A stretch of DNA of 33,611 bases. Source: an uncultured Rhodanobacteraceae bacterium (GTDB taxonomy: Bacteria; Pseudomonadota; Gammaproteobacteria; Xanthomonadales; SZUA-5). This document shows positions 7,728-15,600 of this stretch, in pieces. The stretch spans positions 1 to 33,611 of the forward strand of contig CALEZI010000082.1 of NCBI GenBank assembly GCA_937928755.1, read 5' to 3'. The notes beneath the pieces were generated by a model. That model was not told the DNA's origin. It searched no databases and saw only the letters and a list, made by a program, of their open reading frames with translations. Position 1 is the first letter of the stretch. Each line of letters starts with the position of its first letter. The position numbers were made by a program, and so were the translations under genes.

Positions 7728-8928
7728 CCTTCTTGCCGGTAAAGTCCTCCCAACGCCGCACGATCACGTCGGCGTACTTCGGATCCAACTCCATCACCCG
7801 CGCCACGCGCCCGGACTTCTCCGCGGCGATCAGCGTGGTGCCAGAGCCACCGAACGGATCGAGCACCACATCGCCCGGGCGGCTTGAGTTGCGCAACGCG
7901 CGCTCGACCAGCTCGACCGGCTTCATCGTGGGATGCAGATCGTTCTTCTGCGGCTTCTTGATCTGCCAGACATCGCTCTGGTCGCGGTCGCCGCACCAAT
8001 GGCGCTGCGCGCCTTCGGGCCACCCGTACAGGATCGGCTCGTACTGGCGCTGGTAGTCGGCGCGGCCCAGCGTGAAGGTGTGCTTTGCCCAGATGATGAA
8101 GGTCGACCACTTGCCGCCTGCGGCGCGGAAGGCGGCCTGCAGCACGTCGAGTTCGCTTGAGGACATGGCAACGTAGATACCGCCACGACAGTGGGCCATG
8201 ATCGGCGTCAGCGCCGCCAGCAGGAAGTCGTAGAAGCCGTCGCCGAGGTTGTCGTTGAGGATCGCGCGATCCTTGCCGCGCAGTTTGTCCTTCGCACTGT
8301 TGGCGTAGTTCACGTTGTAGGGCGGGTCGGTGAACACCATGTCCACCGCCTCGCCGTCGAGCAGCGTGTCGTAGCTCGCGGCCATGGTCGCATCGCCGCA
8401 GAGCAGACGGTGTGGACCCAGTCGCCAGACGTCGCCGGGGCGCGATACCGTCGTCTCGCCGACCTCGGGCACCGCATCCTCGTCGGTCTGTCCCTCGTTG
8501 ACCGGCTCGTCGCCCGCCATCAACTCGGCCAGCGCATCGGCGTCAAAACCCGTCAGGTCAAGGTCGAAGCCTTCGCCCTGCAGATCGGCCAGCTCCACGC
8601 GAAGCATGGCTTCGTCCCACTCCGCGTTCTCGGCGATGCGGTTGTCGGCGATGACCAGGGCGCGACGTTGGGTCGCCGTGAGGTGGTCGAGCACGACCAC
8701 CGGCACAGACGCCAGGCCGAGTTTCTGCGCGGCGGCCAGTCGCCCGTGGCCGGCGACAATCACCCCATCGCTGCCGGCGAGAATTGGGTTTGTGAATCCA
8801 AATTCCGCAATGCTGGCGGCGATCTGGGCGACCTGCGCATCCGAATGGGTGCGCGCGTTGCGGGCATACGGGATCAGTTTGTCGGTGGGCCAGGGCGCGA
8901 TCTTGTCGGCCAGCCACGACACACTCAC
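7687..8928 (-). CDS. ParB-domain DNA methyltransferase fusion, DPPY type
   Basis: A 413-residue fusion of an N-terminal ParB/Srx nuclease-like domain (residues 5-105, with GVIVAGHGRLAAAQKLG at 55-71) and a class beta amino-methyltransferase. The catalytic DPPY is at 201-204 and the AdoMet site DPFGGSG at 357-363, in that order. The DPPY form usually modifies adenine N6. Phages use such enzymes to mask their DNA from host restriction. No partner restriction enzyme is near. The ATG overlaps the stop of the upstream sister gene by four bases (ATGA at 8925-8928), so both are made together. Confidence 0.93.
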   Translation of the reverse strand: MSVSWLADKIAPWPTDKLIPYARNARTHSDAQVAQIAASIAEFGFTNPILAGSDGVIVAGHGRLAAAQKLGLASVPVVVLDHLTATQRRALVIADNRIAENAEWDEAMLRVELADLQGEGFDLDLTGFDADALAELMAGDEPVNEGQTDEDAVPEVGETTVSRPGDVWRLGPHRLLCGDATMAASYDTLLDGEAVDMVFTDPPYNVNYANSAKDKLRGKDRAILNDNLGDGFYDFLLAALTPIMAHCRGGIYVAMSSSELDVLQAAFRAAGGKWSTFIIWAKHTFTLGRADYQRQYEPILYGWPEGAQRHWCGDRDQSDVWQIKKPQKNDLHPTMKPVELVERALRNSSRPGDVVLDPFGGSGTTLIAAEKSGRVARVMELDPKYADVIVRRWEDFTGKKAIREAADQDACAS

Positions 8929-10328
8929 GGCGCCTCCGGCGCGGCGCGCGCAGCAGCGACCACAGCAAAGGGTTGTCCGGTGGCCTCAAGGTGCACCGGC
9001 TCGTTTGGGAAGTTCTGCTGAAACCGGCGAATGGCCACGTCGACATACTCCGGCGCGATCTCCACGGCGCGCGCGACGCGTCCGGTACGCTGCGCCGCTA
9101 GGAGAGTCGTGCCAGAGCCGCAGAACGGTTCGAACACGATCTCGCCCTCAGCCGTGTAGGCCTCGATGACGAACTGCGGCAGCGCCACCGGGAACACCGC
9201 AGGATGATCGATGCCTTCGCCGATCTTGCCCTTGTGGCGCATGACCCGGATCACCGAGTCGGGAATGCGATGGTCTTGCGTCGGTTGGCCGGCATGCGTC
9301 CAGCCACCGACATCGCCGTCCTTGCCGCGCAGGGCGGTAGACGATCCATCGGCGCGCAGGTGCGTGTCTTGGCCAGCGAACTTGCACGGTACGATCTTGT
9401 TCGGCTTACGGGTCTCGCGATTGAAATGGAACACGAACTCGAAGCTCGGCGCGAGACGACCGGCCCAATCGCCTGGCATGCCCGGGCCCTGATCCCAGAC
9501 GTACCACGCGAAGCGGCGCCAGCCCTGCGTGCGCATCCAGCCGAGCCACGCATCCCAGTACGGGATGAACTCGTTGTCCCGATGGATCAGGCCGAGGTTC
9601 ACCAGGACCTGACCGTTCTCAGCTATCGGCAGATGCGCGAAGACGCCGCGCATCAGACCATCCCAGTCGGCGATGCCGCCGGAGGTGTAGTCGCGCTGGT
9701 TGCCGTAGGGCGGCGACGTGAAGCACAGGTGCCCGCGGTCGTCGTGCATCAGCGCGGCAATCACGTCGCGGTCGCTGGCGTCGCCACAGATCAGGCGATG
9801 CGCGCCGAGCAACCAGACGTCGCCCGGGCGCGACACGGCAACGATGGGCGCGTCGGGCACTTCGTCGGCGGAATCGTCTTCCTGCGGCGCTTCGTCGCCT
9901 TCCTCCGGATCGCCGACATCGGCGTCGTTGAGGAGCGATTGCAACTCGGCGTCGTCGAAGCCCGTAAGGGCGAGGTCGAATCCGGCGTCGGTCAGTTCGG
10001 CCAGTTCAACCGCCAGCAGTTCCTCGTCCCAACCGGCGTCCAGCGCCAGACGATTGTCGGCAATGACGTAAGCGCGCTTCTGCGCCGGCGACAGGTGCGC
10101 CAGTTCGATCACTGGCACGTCGGCCAGGCCCAGCTTGCGTGCGGCCGCCAAACGTCCGTGGCCCGCGATGACACCCTGGACTGCATCCACCAGGATCGGC
10201 GTGGTCCAGCCGAACTCGGCGATGCTCGCGGCGATCTTGGCGATCTGCGCATCGCTGTGCGTGCGCGGATTGCGGGCGTAGGGAATCAGCGTCTCGACCT
10301 GGCGGTACTCGACGTGGAGCGGGTTCAC
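8925..10328 (-). CDS. ParB-domain DNA methyltransferase fusion, SPPY type
   Basis: A 467-residue protein with the same layout as its downstream neighbour: ParB-like domain (residues 10-105, QGVIAGHGRLAAARKLG near 51-67), an acidic linker (PEEGDEAPQEDDSADE), then a methyltransferase with TSPPY at 204-208 and FEPFCGSG at 399-406. SPPY is most often seen in N4-cytosine enzymes, though not only there, so the two tandem genes may make different marks. The start is a GTG at 10328. The frame stays open to 10571, but that extension runs through an intrinsic terminator (10346-10380), so it is rejected. An AGGA site lies 11 bases upstream of the GTG. Confidence 0.9.
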   Translation of the reverse strand: MNPLHVEYRQVETLIPYARNPRTHSDAQIAKIAASIAEFGWTTPILVDAVQGVIAGHGRLAAARKLGLADVPVIELAHLSPAQKRAYVIADNRLALDAGWDEELLAVELAELTDAGFDLALTGFDDAELQSLLNDADVGDPEEGDEAPQEDDSADEVPDAPIVAVSRPGDVWLLGAHRLICGDASDRDVIAALMHDDRGHLCFTSPPYGNQRDYTSGGIADWDGLMRGVFAHLPIAENGQVLVNLGLIHRDNEFIPYWDAWLGWMRTQGWRRFAWYVWDQGPGMPGDWAGRLAPSFEFVFHFNRETRKPNKIVPCKFAGQDTHLRADGSSTALRGKDGDVGGWTHAGQPTQDHRIPDSVIRVMRHKGKIGEGIDHPAVFPVALPQFVIEAYTAEGEIVFEPFCGSGTTLLAAQRTGRVARAVEIAPEYVDVAIRRFQQNFPNEPVHLEATGQPFAVVAAARAAPEAP

Positions 10329-10345
10329 GCGGATGCGGGTCCTGA

Positions 10346-10380
10346 AAACGAAAAACCCGCCGACGAAAGCCGTGGCGGGT
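10346..10380 (-). terminator. Intrinsic terminator of the early operon
   Basis: On the minus strand ACCCGCC and GGCGGGT pair (10374-10380 with 10355-10361), with extra inner pairs, followed by TTTTTCGTTTT. It lies between the DUF6362 gene and the methyltransferase pair, so the latter probably also has its own promoter. Confidence 0.85.
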
Positions 10381-10401
10381 GGAGTGGAATGGATGGTGGG
10401 G

Positions 10402-10435
10402 TGCGAACCTGCGAACCGTGCGAACCGTGCGAACC
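10402..10435 (-). repeat. Four GGTTCGCA iterons
   Basis: On the minus strand the octamer GGTTCGCA occurs four times at 10402-10409, 10410-10417, 10419-10426 and 10428-10435, i.e. spaced by 8 or 9 bases. A GAAC/GTTC dyad follows at 10431-10442. Such regular spacing suggests a protein-binding array (replication, control or packaging). Confidence 0.75.
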
Positions 10436-10680
10436 TCAGTTCGCAACCAGACGCTAGGGAAGCGTCGCGCTCGTCCCCCCCGTATGGAACATTCCGCAGG
10501 AAGGACCCCTTTTCGCCCCGGAAGCGTGGCTTTTGCGCCACTGTGGCTTCATCGCCACTGCCACCGAGCATGGATCGAATCCTACGCCGGATCGCTGAAA
10601 TTGTTGCGCGGCCTCATCGCCGCGCATGCCCCACCATGACCGCTATCGTGGCGAGCATCGCGCCAAAACACGCTAAAACA

Positions 10681-11073
10681 CTACCGGATAGACGCGGTGT
10701 TGAGTCTCGCGGCGACGGCTCCAAGTGCCGCCTGCCAACGCCGCCACGCGGTGCTGCGGTCGCAGGCGAAGCGGATCGTGATGTCGCGCCAGCCGTAGCG
10801 CTTGGCGCGCATCCAGACGAGGTGACGCTGCTCCTCGTCGAGCCATTGCACCCAGTGCATCGTCTCCAGCATCCGGTCGATGGCGCCTGGTGACGGTGGG
10901 AAGGGGCGATAGACTTTCTCGTCGGCCGAGAAGGCTTCCCAAGCGCTGCGGGCGATCACTGGCCAGGTGGTGAAGTAGCCGGCCACACGCACGGGCGGCA
11001 GGCGACGGCTGGTACTGGCCGCTTCTTCGAAGCGAGCGGCCACCGCATCAATCGTCCAGGTCCGGTCAGTCAC
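10681..11073 (-). CDS. DUF6362 family protein
   Basis: A 130-residue protein. It begins with a GTG start (TDRTWTIDAVAARFEEAA) and contains LPPVRVAGYFTTWP, PFPPSPGAIDRMLETMHWVQWL and a C-terminal helix-turn-helix-like block (RYGWRDITIRFACDRSTAW, RRWQAALGAVAARLN). This pattern fits DUF6362, a family frequent in phages next to replication genes. The terminal half resembles sigma-factor region 4 type HTH, so a role in DNA binding or late-gene control is plausible but unproven. It overlaps the upstream 67-residue gene by eight bases and is the last gene before the terminator. Confidence 0.85.
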   Translation of the reverse strand: MTDRTWTIDAVAARFEEAASTSRRLPPVRVAGYFTTWPVIARSAWEAFSADEKVYRPFPPSPGAIDRMLETMHWVQWLDEEQRHLVWMRAKRYGWRDITIRFACDRSTAWRRWQAALGAVAARLNTASIR

Positions 11074-11269
11074 GGCGCGCGCCTCCGTACAGGCGTTCGC
11101 CGATGGCCTTCACAAACTCGCGCTCGAACAGATCCAGCCGATCGTCGGCGACGTTGACGACGAGGATGTTCTGGTCGCGCCATCCGCGTTGCTTCATCGC
11201 ATCGAGATCGGTCACCTCGGGCTGCAGGCGGGCCAGAGGACAGCGATAGGTCGGCATCGGAATCTTCAT
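11066..11269 (-). CDS. Small conserved phage protein (67 aa)
   Basis: A 67-residue protein reading MKIPMPTYRCPLARLQPEV, then MKQRGWRDQNILVVNVADDRLDLFEREFV and AIGERLYGG. This arrangement recurs in phage early regions beside DUF6362, but no function is known to me. The start ATG has a strong GGAGG site inside the 3' end of the RuvC-like gene and lies one base after that gene's stop, while the 3' end overlaps DUF6362. It is clearly part of the operon. Confidence 0.75.
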   Translation of the reverse strand: MKIPMPTYRCPLARLQPEVTDLDAMKQRGWRDQNILVVNVADDRLDLFEREFVKAIGERLYGGARRD

Positions 11270-11270
11270 C

Positions 11271-11735
11271 TCACACCTCCTGGCTGGCGATGGCCCAGCG
11301 CAGCAGCGCCAGCGCGTCGGCTTCGTTGTCGTCGGCGGGCGCGTGGCCGAGTGCGCGCATCGCGCTCAAGACGTCATCCTTGGATGCGTTGCCTTTGCCG
11401 GTGGTGTGCTTTTTGATCGTGCCGACCGGTACGCCCTGGTAGGGAATCTGGTGGTGCTCGCACCACGCGGTGAGCGTGGCGAGGAAGCCGCCGTAGGCGT
11501 GTGCGGCGTCGGTCGAGACATGCCGGCGCACTTCCTCGAAGTACAGCGCATGGATACCGCCGGTCATGTCCTTGAGTTCCGCGAGCCAGCGCTTGAAGCG
11601 CAGGAAGCGCATGCCGCCGCCCTCGAAGCGTTGCGGGCGGAAACTCGTGCTGCCGCTATTGATGGTGCCGTCGCTGCTGCGCAGCGCCCAGCCGGTGGTG
11701 GTGCCCAGGTCGAGGGCGAGGATCGTCGTGGTCAT
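11271..11735 (-). CDS. RuvC-like Holliday-junction nuclease
   Basis: A 154-residue RNase-H-fold nuclease. ILALDLGTTTGWAL carries the first acidic residue (D9) on strand one. YFEEVRRHVS (around 65-74) supplies the second Glu. HAPADDNEADALALLRWA (131-148) provides the C-terminal acidic cluster. This is the RuvC layout seen in phage resolvases, which cut branched DNA before packaging. A longer frame reaches 12233, but the ATG at 11735 starts the fold exactly; the extension would overlap the primase gene in another frame. The upstream 143-base gap carries GACGCAT repeats. Confidence 0.88.
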   Translation of the reverse strand: MTTTILALDLGTTTGWALRSSDGTINSGSTSFRPQRFEGGGMRFLRFKRWLAELKDMTGGIHALYFEEVRRHVSTDAAHAYGGFLATLTAWCEHHQIPYQGVPVGTIKKHTTGKGNASKDDVLSAMRALGHAPADDNEADALALLRWAIASQEV

Positions 11736-11878
11736 GGGTGCAGTCCTTGATTCGGTGTGGACTGACGCATCCGACGCGCTAGGTCGAAACTCCCTTAAGG
11801 CGTGTGCATGCGCGCCCGCGCGGGGGAAGTAACGACGTAGTGCGTCAAATGCGTCAGTCGGATGCGTCGGCATGGTGG
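11736..11878. promoter_or_regulatory. GACGCATCCGAC inverted repeats upstream of RuvC-like gene
   Basis: ACGCATCCGAC at 11765-11775 is matched by its complement GTCGGATGCGT at 11857-11867. Further TGCGTC half-sites lie near 11841-11855. The minus-strand gap between primase and RuvC-like genes may hold an operator or a second promoter. Confidence 0.4.
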
Positions 11879-14161
11879 TCAGTCGTCGGCGTAGGGGGTG
11901 TAAGCGGGCTTGGGCGGGCTCTTGAGGCCGATGCCTCGGAAGCCGCGCAAGCCAGACGGGTTGCGCCACTTCTCGACGCCGCGCGTGATCAGCAGATCGG
12001 AGAACCGCTTTTGCGAGCCGATAAACTCGCCCGCGGCGTCGGCCCATTGCTTCCAGTCGTTGAACAACTCGGCGCTCAGCGACTTGGCGTTGGCCTCGCG
12101 CACGCAGCGCTCGTCGAGCCAGCGGCCCAGCGCGTCCTCGGCTTCGAAGTACTCCTCGGTTGCCTCGAGCACCTGCTGCGGCGGATCGAGCCGACCCAGG
12201 CGCTGCCAGTTCAGACAGCCCTGCACGGCCCACGCCAGGATGCCGTCGCGCTCGCCCAGCAGTTTCTGCTGGAGGAGCTTGTCGCGACGCTCGGGTGGCA
12301 CGGTGATCGTGAACGGGATCAGGTGAAGTCGCCGCTTCATCGCTTCGTCGATGTTGCGGATGGCGGGCTTGTGGTTGCCGGCCACCACCAATTTGAACTG
12401 CGGGAAGAACTCAAAGAAGTCCTGACGCATGAAGCGCGCGGAGATCTTGTCGCCGCCCGTAAGGTTCTTGACCTTCGACTCGGCCCAGCGTCGACCCTGC
12501 TCGGTCTCGATGGCGGCCACGAAGCGCGCGCCGCGCAGGCCCGCCATGTCGGTCGGATGTCGGTCCGTGCGCGTCTCCATGAAAGTGTCCATCGGAGCAT
12601 TGGCCGCGTAGTCGCCGAGGATCGTGGCCAGCGTGTTCACGAACACCGACTTGCCGTTCGCGCCGGTGCCGTAGAGAAAGAACAGCGCGTGCTCTTGAGT
12701 CGACCCGGTTAGCGTGTAGCCCGCCATCCGCTGCAGGTAGGCCTGCAGGTCGGCGTCGCCGCCGGTGACCTCGGCGAGGAACTGTCGCCAGATCGGGCAA
12801 ACGCCGTTTGGTGTCGCCGTGGTGATCTTGGTCATCCGATCGGCGCGGTCGTGCGGACGCTGCCGGCCGGTCTTGAGATCGACTACGCCTCCGGGCGTGT
12901 TGAGCAACCAGGGGTCGGCGTCCCACTCGGCGGTCGTGGCCGCATGCCGGCGATCGGCGCGCGCGAGTCGTTCGACACCGCCGACGGTGCCGGAGGTGGC
13001 GAGCTTGGCCGCAATCTTTGGATTGTCGGCATGGACGGCTGCGTGGCGGCAGACGCCGCGGGTCAGGTCGGTTGCCGCCAACGTGTCCTCGGTTCGCCAG
13101 CGGTGACCGTCCCAGACCAGCCAACACCCCCACGCCGCGACGTAGCGCCAATCGCGGTGGTAGCGACGCGTGAACGCCAACGCCAGCGCATCTTCGGTGC
13201 CCCACACCGACTCATCGCTGCTCGCGACAGGCTCGTCGTCGCCTGCAGCGTCATGCATTTGCAGTCGTGGGCCATGGGTGAGGAAGGCGGCGACATCAAA
13301 GCCCTCGGCCACCGCATCCGCAGCGTCCCAACTCTCTGCGGCATCCTCGGGTGGATAAAGGATGTGGCAGGTCTTGGCGCCTGCGGACAGGATCGCCTGC
13401 GCCGCGAGCGTGGCGTACTCCCAGCCCGGCTTGTCGCGGTCGGGCCAGATCAACACGGCCTTGCCCGCCAGCGGCGACCAGTCGGTTTTCTCCACCGGCG
13501 CGTTGGCACCGTGCATCGCCGTGGTTGCGGAGATGCCGGCGTCGATCAGGGCCTGGGCGCATTTCTCGCCCTCGACCAGAACCACCTGCGCAGCACCCGC
13601 GATGCCTGGCTGGTTGTAAAGCGGTCGCGGATCGGGCGGCGCCGTTTTGCGCCGGCGCGCATCCCAGGGGCGGAACTCCTTCTTTCGCCCGGGCGGGTCG
13701 TAGCGGTAGACGACCGCGATCAGCTTGCCGTCGGCATCGAGGTAGTCCCACTTCGCCGTCGCCGGCCCCAGTTCATCGACCGGCGCCTCCTTGCGCGACG
13801 CTTTGCTCGGCGCCGCTGGCACACGCCCCGCGAGATCCGCTGCGGCGTCCAGCAGACGCGGGAAGTCGGCCACTGGATCGATGCCACGCACCGCAGCAAT
13901 CAGGTCGAAGATGTCGCCGCCATCGCCGGTGGCGCGGTCGGTCCACAGACCGATCTTGTCGCCTGTGAGCACGACCTCGAGGCTGTCGCCGGGGCTGCCG
14001 AGCACATCGCCGATCAGGAATAGTCCCCTGCGCTTCTTGCCGGCCGGGAACAGCGCGGACAGCACGCTTTCGATCCGCGCGATCAGTGCCGCGCGAACGG
14101 CGTCACGCTGCGCGCTGCGGTCGGGCAGCGGCGAGGTAGGCGAGTCGTTGAAATCAAGCAT
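11879..14161 (-). CDS. Phage primase-helicase (Toprim plus D5/SF3 helicase)
   Basis: A 760-residue replication protein. The N-terminal part has a Toprim-like primase core: VLVEGEK at 194-200 and WPDRD at 239-243. The C-terminal half is a D5-type SF3 helicase: Walker A GTGANGKS at 498-505, Walker B FVAAIETEQG at 547-556 and a sensor region FKLVVAGNHKPAIRN. There is no N-terminal zinc finger, which is usual in phage and plasmid versions. It would prime and unwind phage DNA. The ATG overlaps the upstream HTH gene by eight bases. The C-terminus after the helicase (SLSAELFNDWKQWADAAG) is the winged-helix tail seen in this family. Confidence 0.95.
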   Translation of the reverse strand: MLDFNDSPTSPLPDRSAQRDAVRAALIARIESVLSALFPAGKKRRGLFLIGDVLGSPGDSLEVVLTGDKIGLWTDRATGDGGDIFDLIAAVRGIDPVADFPRLLDAAADLAGRVPAAPSKASRKEAPVDELGPATAKWDYLDADGKLIAVVYRYDPPGRKKEFRPWDARRRKTAPPDPRPLYNQPGIAGAAQVVLVEGEKCAQALIDAGISATTAMHGANAPVEKTDWSPLAGKAVLIWPDRDKPGWEYATLAAQAILSAGAKTCHILYPPEDAAESWDAADAVAEGFDVAAFLTHGPRLQMHDAAGDDEPVASSDESVWGTEDALALAFTRRYHRDWRYVAAWGCWLVWDGHRWRTEDTLAATDLTRGVCRHAAVHADNPKIAAKLATSGTVGGVERLARADRRHAATTAEWDADPWLLNTPGGVVDLKTGRQRPHDRADRMTKITTATPNGVCPIWRQFLAEVTGGDADLQAYLQRMAGYTLTGSTQEHALFFLYGTGANGKSVFVNTLATILGDYAANAPMDTFMETRTDRHPTDMAGLRGARFVAAIETEQGRRWAESKVKNLTGGDKISARFMRQDFFEFFPQFKLVVAGNHKPAIRNIDEAMKRRLHLIPFTITVPPERRDKLLQQKLLGERDGILAWAVQGCLNWQRLGRLDPPQQVLEATEEYFEAEDALGRWLDERCVREANAKSLSAELFNDWKQWADAAGEFIGSQKRFSDLLITRGVEKWRNPSGLRGFRGIGLKSPPKPAYTPYADD

Positions 14162-14384
14162 CGGAAACCTCCCCGGATGCTTGCGGCTGCTGGGCGCGCA
14201 TCCATGCCATCAACTCGCAGATCTTGAAGCGCACGAGCTTCCCGACCCGGTAGTGCGGAATGCCCCGGCGCTTGCGTTGCTGCTTCTGCACGAGCCAATG
14301 CAGCGGCAAATTGAGGCTCATGGCGGCGTGGCGTGCATCGACCAGCTTTTCGCCGAGCACGTGACTGATAGATCGCGACGTCAT
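14154..14384 (-). CDS. Small helix-turn-helix protein
   Basis: A 76-residue basic protein between nuclease and primase genes. The sequence LGEKLVDARHAAMSLNLPLHWLVQK, RRGIPHYRVGKLVRFKICELMAWM matches the winged-helix layout of MerR/AlpA/excisionase-like proteins, with the wing at PHYRVGKLVRF. The ATG at 14384 overlaps the nuclease stop by four bases (ATGA). It may help load the primase or control transcription; neither is shown. An upstream extension to 14429 is not favoured because it ignores the ATGA coupling. Confidence 0.75.
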   Translation of the reverse strand: MTSRSISHVLGEKLVDARHAAMSLNLPLHWLVQKQQRKRRGIPHYRVGKLVRFKICELMAWMRAQQPQASGEVSDA

Positions 14385-15121
14385 GCCTGCGTTCTCCAGC
14401 AGCGGTCCTGCCAGGCACACATCCGGCACTCGAAGTGAGTGGCGTCATGGAAGCGGCGCGGCAGCAACTCGCCAGCCTCGGTCGCGCCGATCACCCGCAC
14501 TGCGCGGTCGGTCATCTGCTGCGCAAGCGCCGCGTTGAACGGCACGCGCTCGACGTAGATCTCCATCGAGTCGGCGTTGATCGCGGTGAAGATCGCCGGG
14601 TGCTCGTGGAGCTCCAGATGCGCCTGATAGAGGGCCACCTGCGCCGCGTACACGGGCTTGGAGACAGCGAGGCCCTTGGACTCGACGTCGCGCCAGGCCT
14701 TTGCGCCCAGGCACTTGTTCTCCCAGAGCGCCGGATACGAGAGGTTGTCCGGTCCGCCGACGATCACACCATCGATATGCCCGCGCAGCCTGCCGTTCGC
14801 ATCGGCGAATCCGAACTGCTCACCGTTGGCTTGGTGCGTGCGAAGCTCGAATCCGGCGCCGCGCAGCCAGGTCACCATGCAGTCTTCCATCACATGGCCG
14901 CGCTGGAAGATGCGCAGCATCCGCCCGTCAAAATCACGGCCGTAGTCCACCGGCGCCTTGGCGTACTCGAACTGCAGCGCGCGCTCGCACTCCACACCCA
15001 GACGCGATGCGCCGAGGTAGTTGCGCGGTTTGTCCGCCGCGCGCGCAGCCTGCAATGCGCGGTCGATGCGTGCCGTGAGCTGACCGCTGATGCTCGCCGT
15101 CGCGTTGAAGTCGAGCGTCAT
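14381..15121 (-). CDS. Cas4/RecB-like PD-(D/E)XK nuclease with four cysteines
   Basis: A 246-residue nuclease. Motifs appear in order: GHVMED (75-80), the catalytic GHIDG with D117, WENK with E134 and K136, and QVALYQ (161-166). Cysteines at 45 and at 232, 235 and 241 (CRMCAWQDRC) match the iron-sulphur cluster arrangement of Cas4 and AddB nucleases. It probably trims DNA ends in recombination together with the ATPase and ssDNA-binding protein upstream. The ATG at 15121 overlaps the DUF6511 stop by ATGA; the extension to 15136 is not needed. Confidence 0.85.
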   Translation of the reverse strand: MTLDFNATASISGQLTARIDRALQAARAADKPRNYLGASRLGVECERALQFEYAKAPVDYGRDFDGRMLRIFQRGHVMEDCMVTWLRGAGFELRTHQANGEQFGFADANGRLRGHIDGVIVGGPDNLSYPALWENKCLGAKAWRDVESKGLAVSKPVYAAQVALYQAHLELHEHPAIFTAINADSMEIYVERVPFNAALAQQMTDRAVRVIGATEAGELLPRRFHDATHFECRMCAWQDRCWRTQA

Positions 15122-15591
15122 GGCGTTCTCTCCCAAAAGGCCTTGTCTTCCAGATCGGAGAAATCGGTCAGCGGATCACGACCCTCCGGCATGCCGTGCA
15201 CGGGTGGGTACTTCGCCATCTCGTGATGCGCCGCCATTGCGTTGGCGAAGCAGGTGACGATGGCGCCGATCACCTGCAGTGCCTCCTGCTCGGCGTAGTC
15301 GCCGAGCGGCTTGTCGAAACCGATGTCCTCGGCCGCTGCGCCGAAGGCCTTCAGGCACTTCTTGAGGCAGGCGCGCTCGATCTCAGTGGCATCGATCATG
15401 TCGGTCTCCGGAATGGTGATTCCTTGGGCGCGGGCGTTCTTCCAGCGGCCGTACAGGGCGTGAAAGGCGTCCTGGCAGCGGCGTGAGCAGAACACCCAGT
15501 CCCAGGGGTGGTGGCGCGGATCGGTCGGCTTGAAGCGGGTGTCGGCATGGCCGAACCCGCGCGCCTGTCGTTTGCAGACCCAGCATTTCAC
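15118..15591 (-). CDS. DUF6511 family protein with zinc-binding cysteines
   Basis: A 157-residue protein. The first 50 residues contain CWVCKRQARGFGHAD and VFCSRRCQDAFHALY, two CxxC/CxxxC-type pairs that likely hold a zinc ion. The C-terminal helical half (ACLKKCLKAFGAAAEDIGFDK, YAEQEALQVIGAIV) completes the DUF6511 pattern known from phage early regions. The start is GTG at 15591 with a GAGGA-type site. Nine bases separate it from the upstream gene and four overlap the nuclease. The role is unknown; its fixed place next to a Cas4-like nuclease suggests a recombination accessory. Confidence 0.82.
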   Translation of the reverse strand: MKCWVCKRQARGFGHADTRFKPTDPRHHPWDWVFCSRRCQDAFHALYGRWKNARAQGITIPETDMIDATEIERACLKKCLKAFGAAAEDIGFDKPLGDYAEQEALQVIGAIVTCFANAMAAHHEMAKYPPVHGMPEGRDPLTDFSDLEDKAFWERTP

Positions 15592-15600
15592 TGGCCATCC

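Larger units (their letters stand above)
10329..10680. other. 352-base non-coding region between early operon and methyltransferases
   Basis: It holds the intrinsic terminator, the iteron array, a C-run (10476-10482), and a stretch with short GTGGC/GCCAC complementary pairs near 10520-10560 that could fold. No convincing gene was found; the one open minus frame here is the rejected extension of the methyltransferase. Promoter of the methyltransferase pair, operator, or an origin are all possible. Confidence 0.6.

Noticed and set aside
9204..10457. 417-codon plus-strand frame
   Set aside because: Antisense to the SPPY methyltransferase gene, which has all expected motifs.
10329..10571. N-terminal extension of the SPPY methyltransferase
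   Set aside because: It would translate the intrinsic terminator hairpin and iterons; the GTG at 10328 starts right at the ParB domain.
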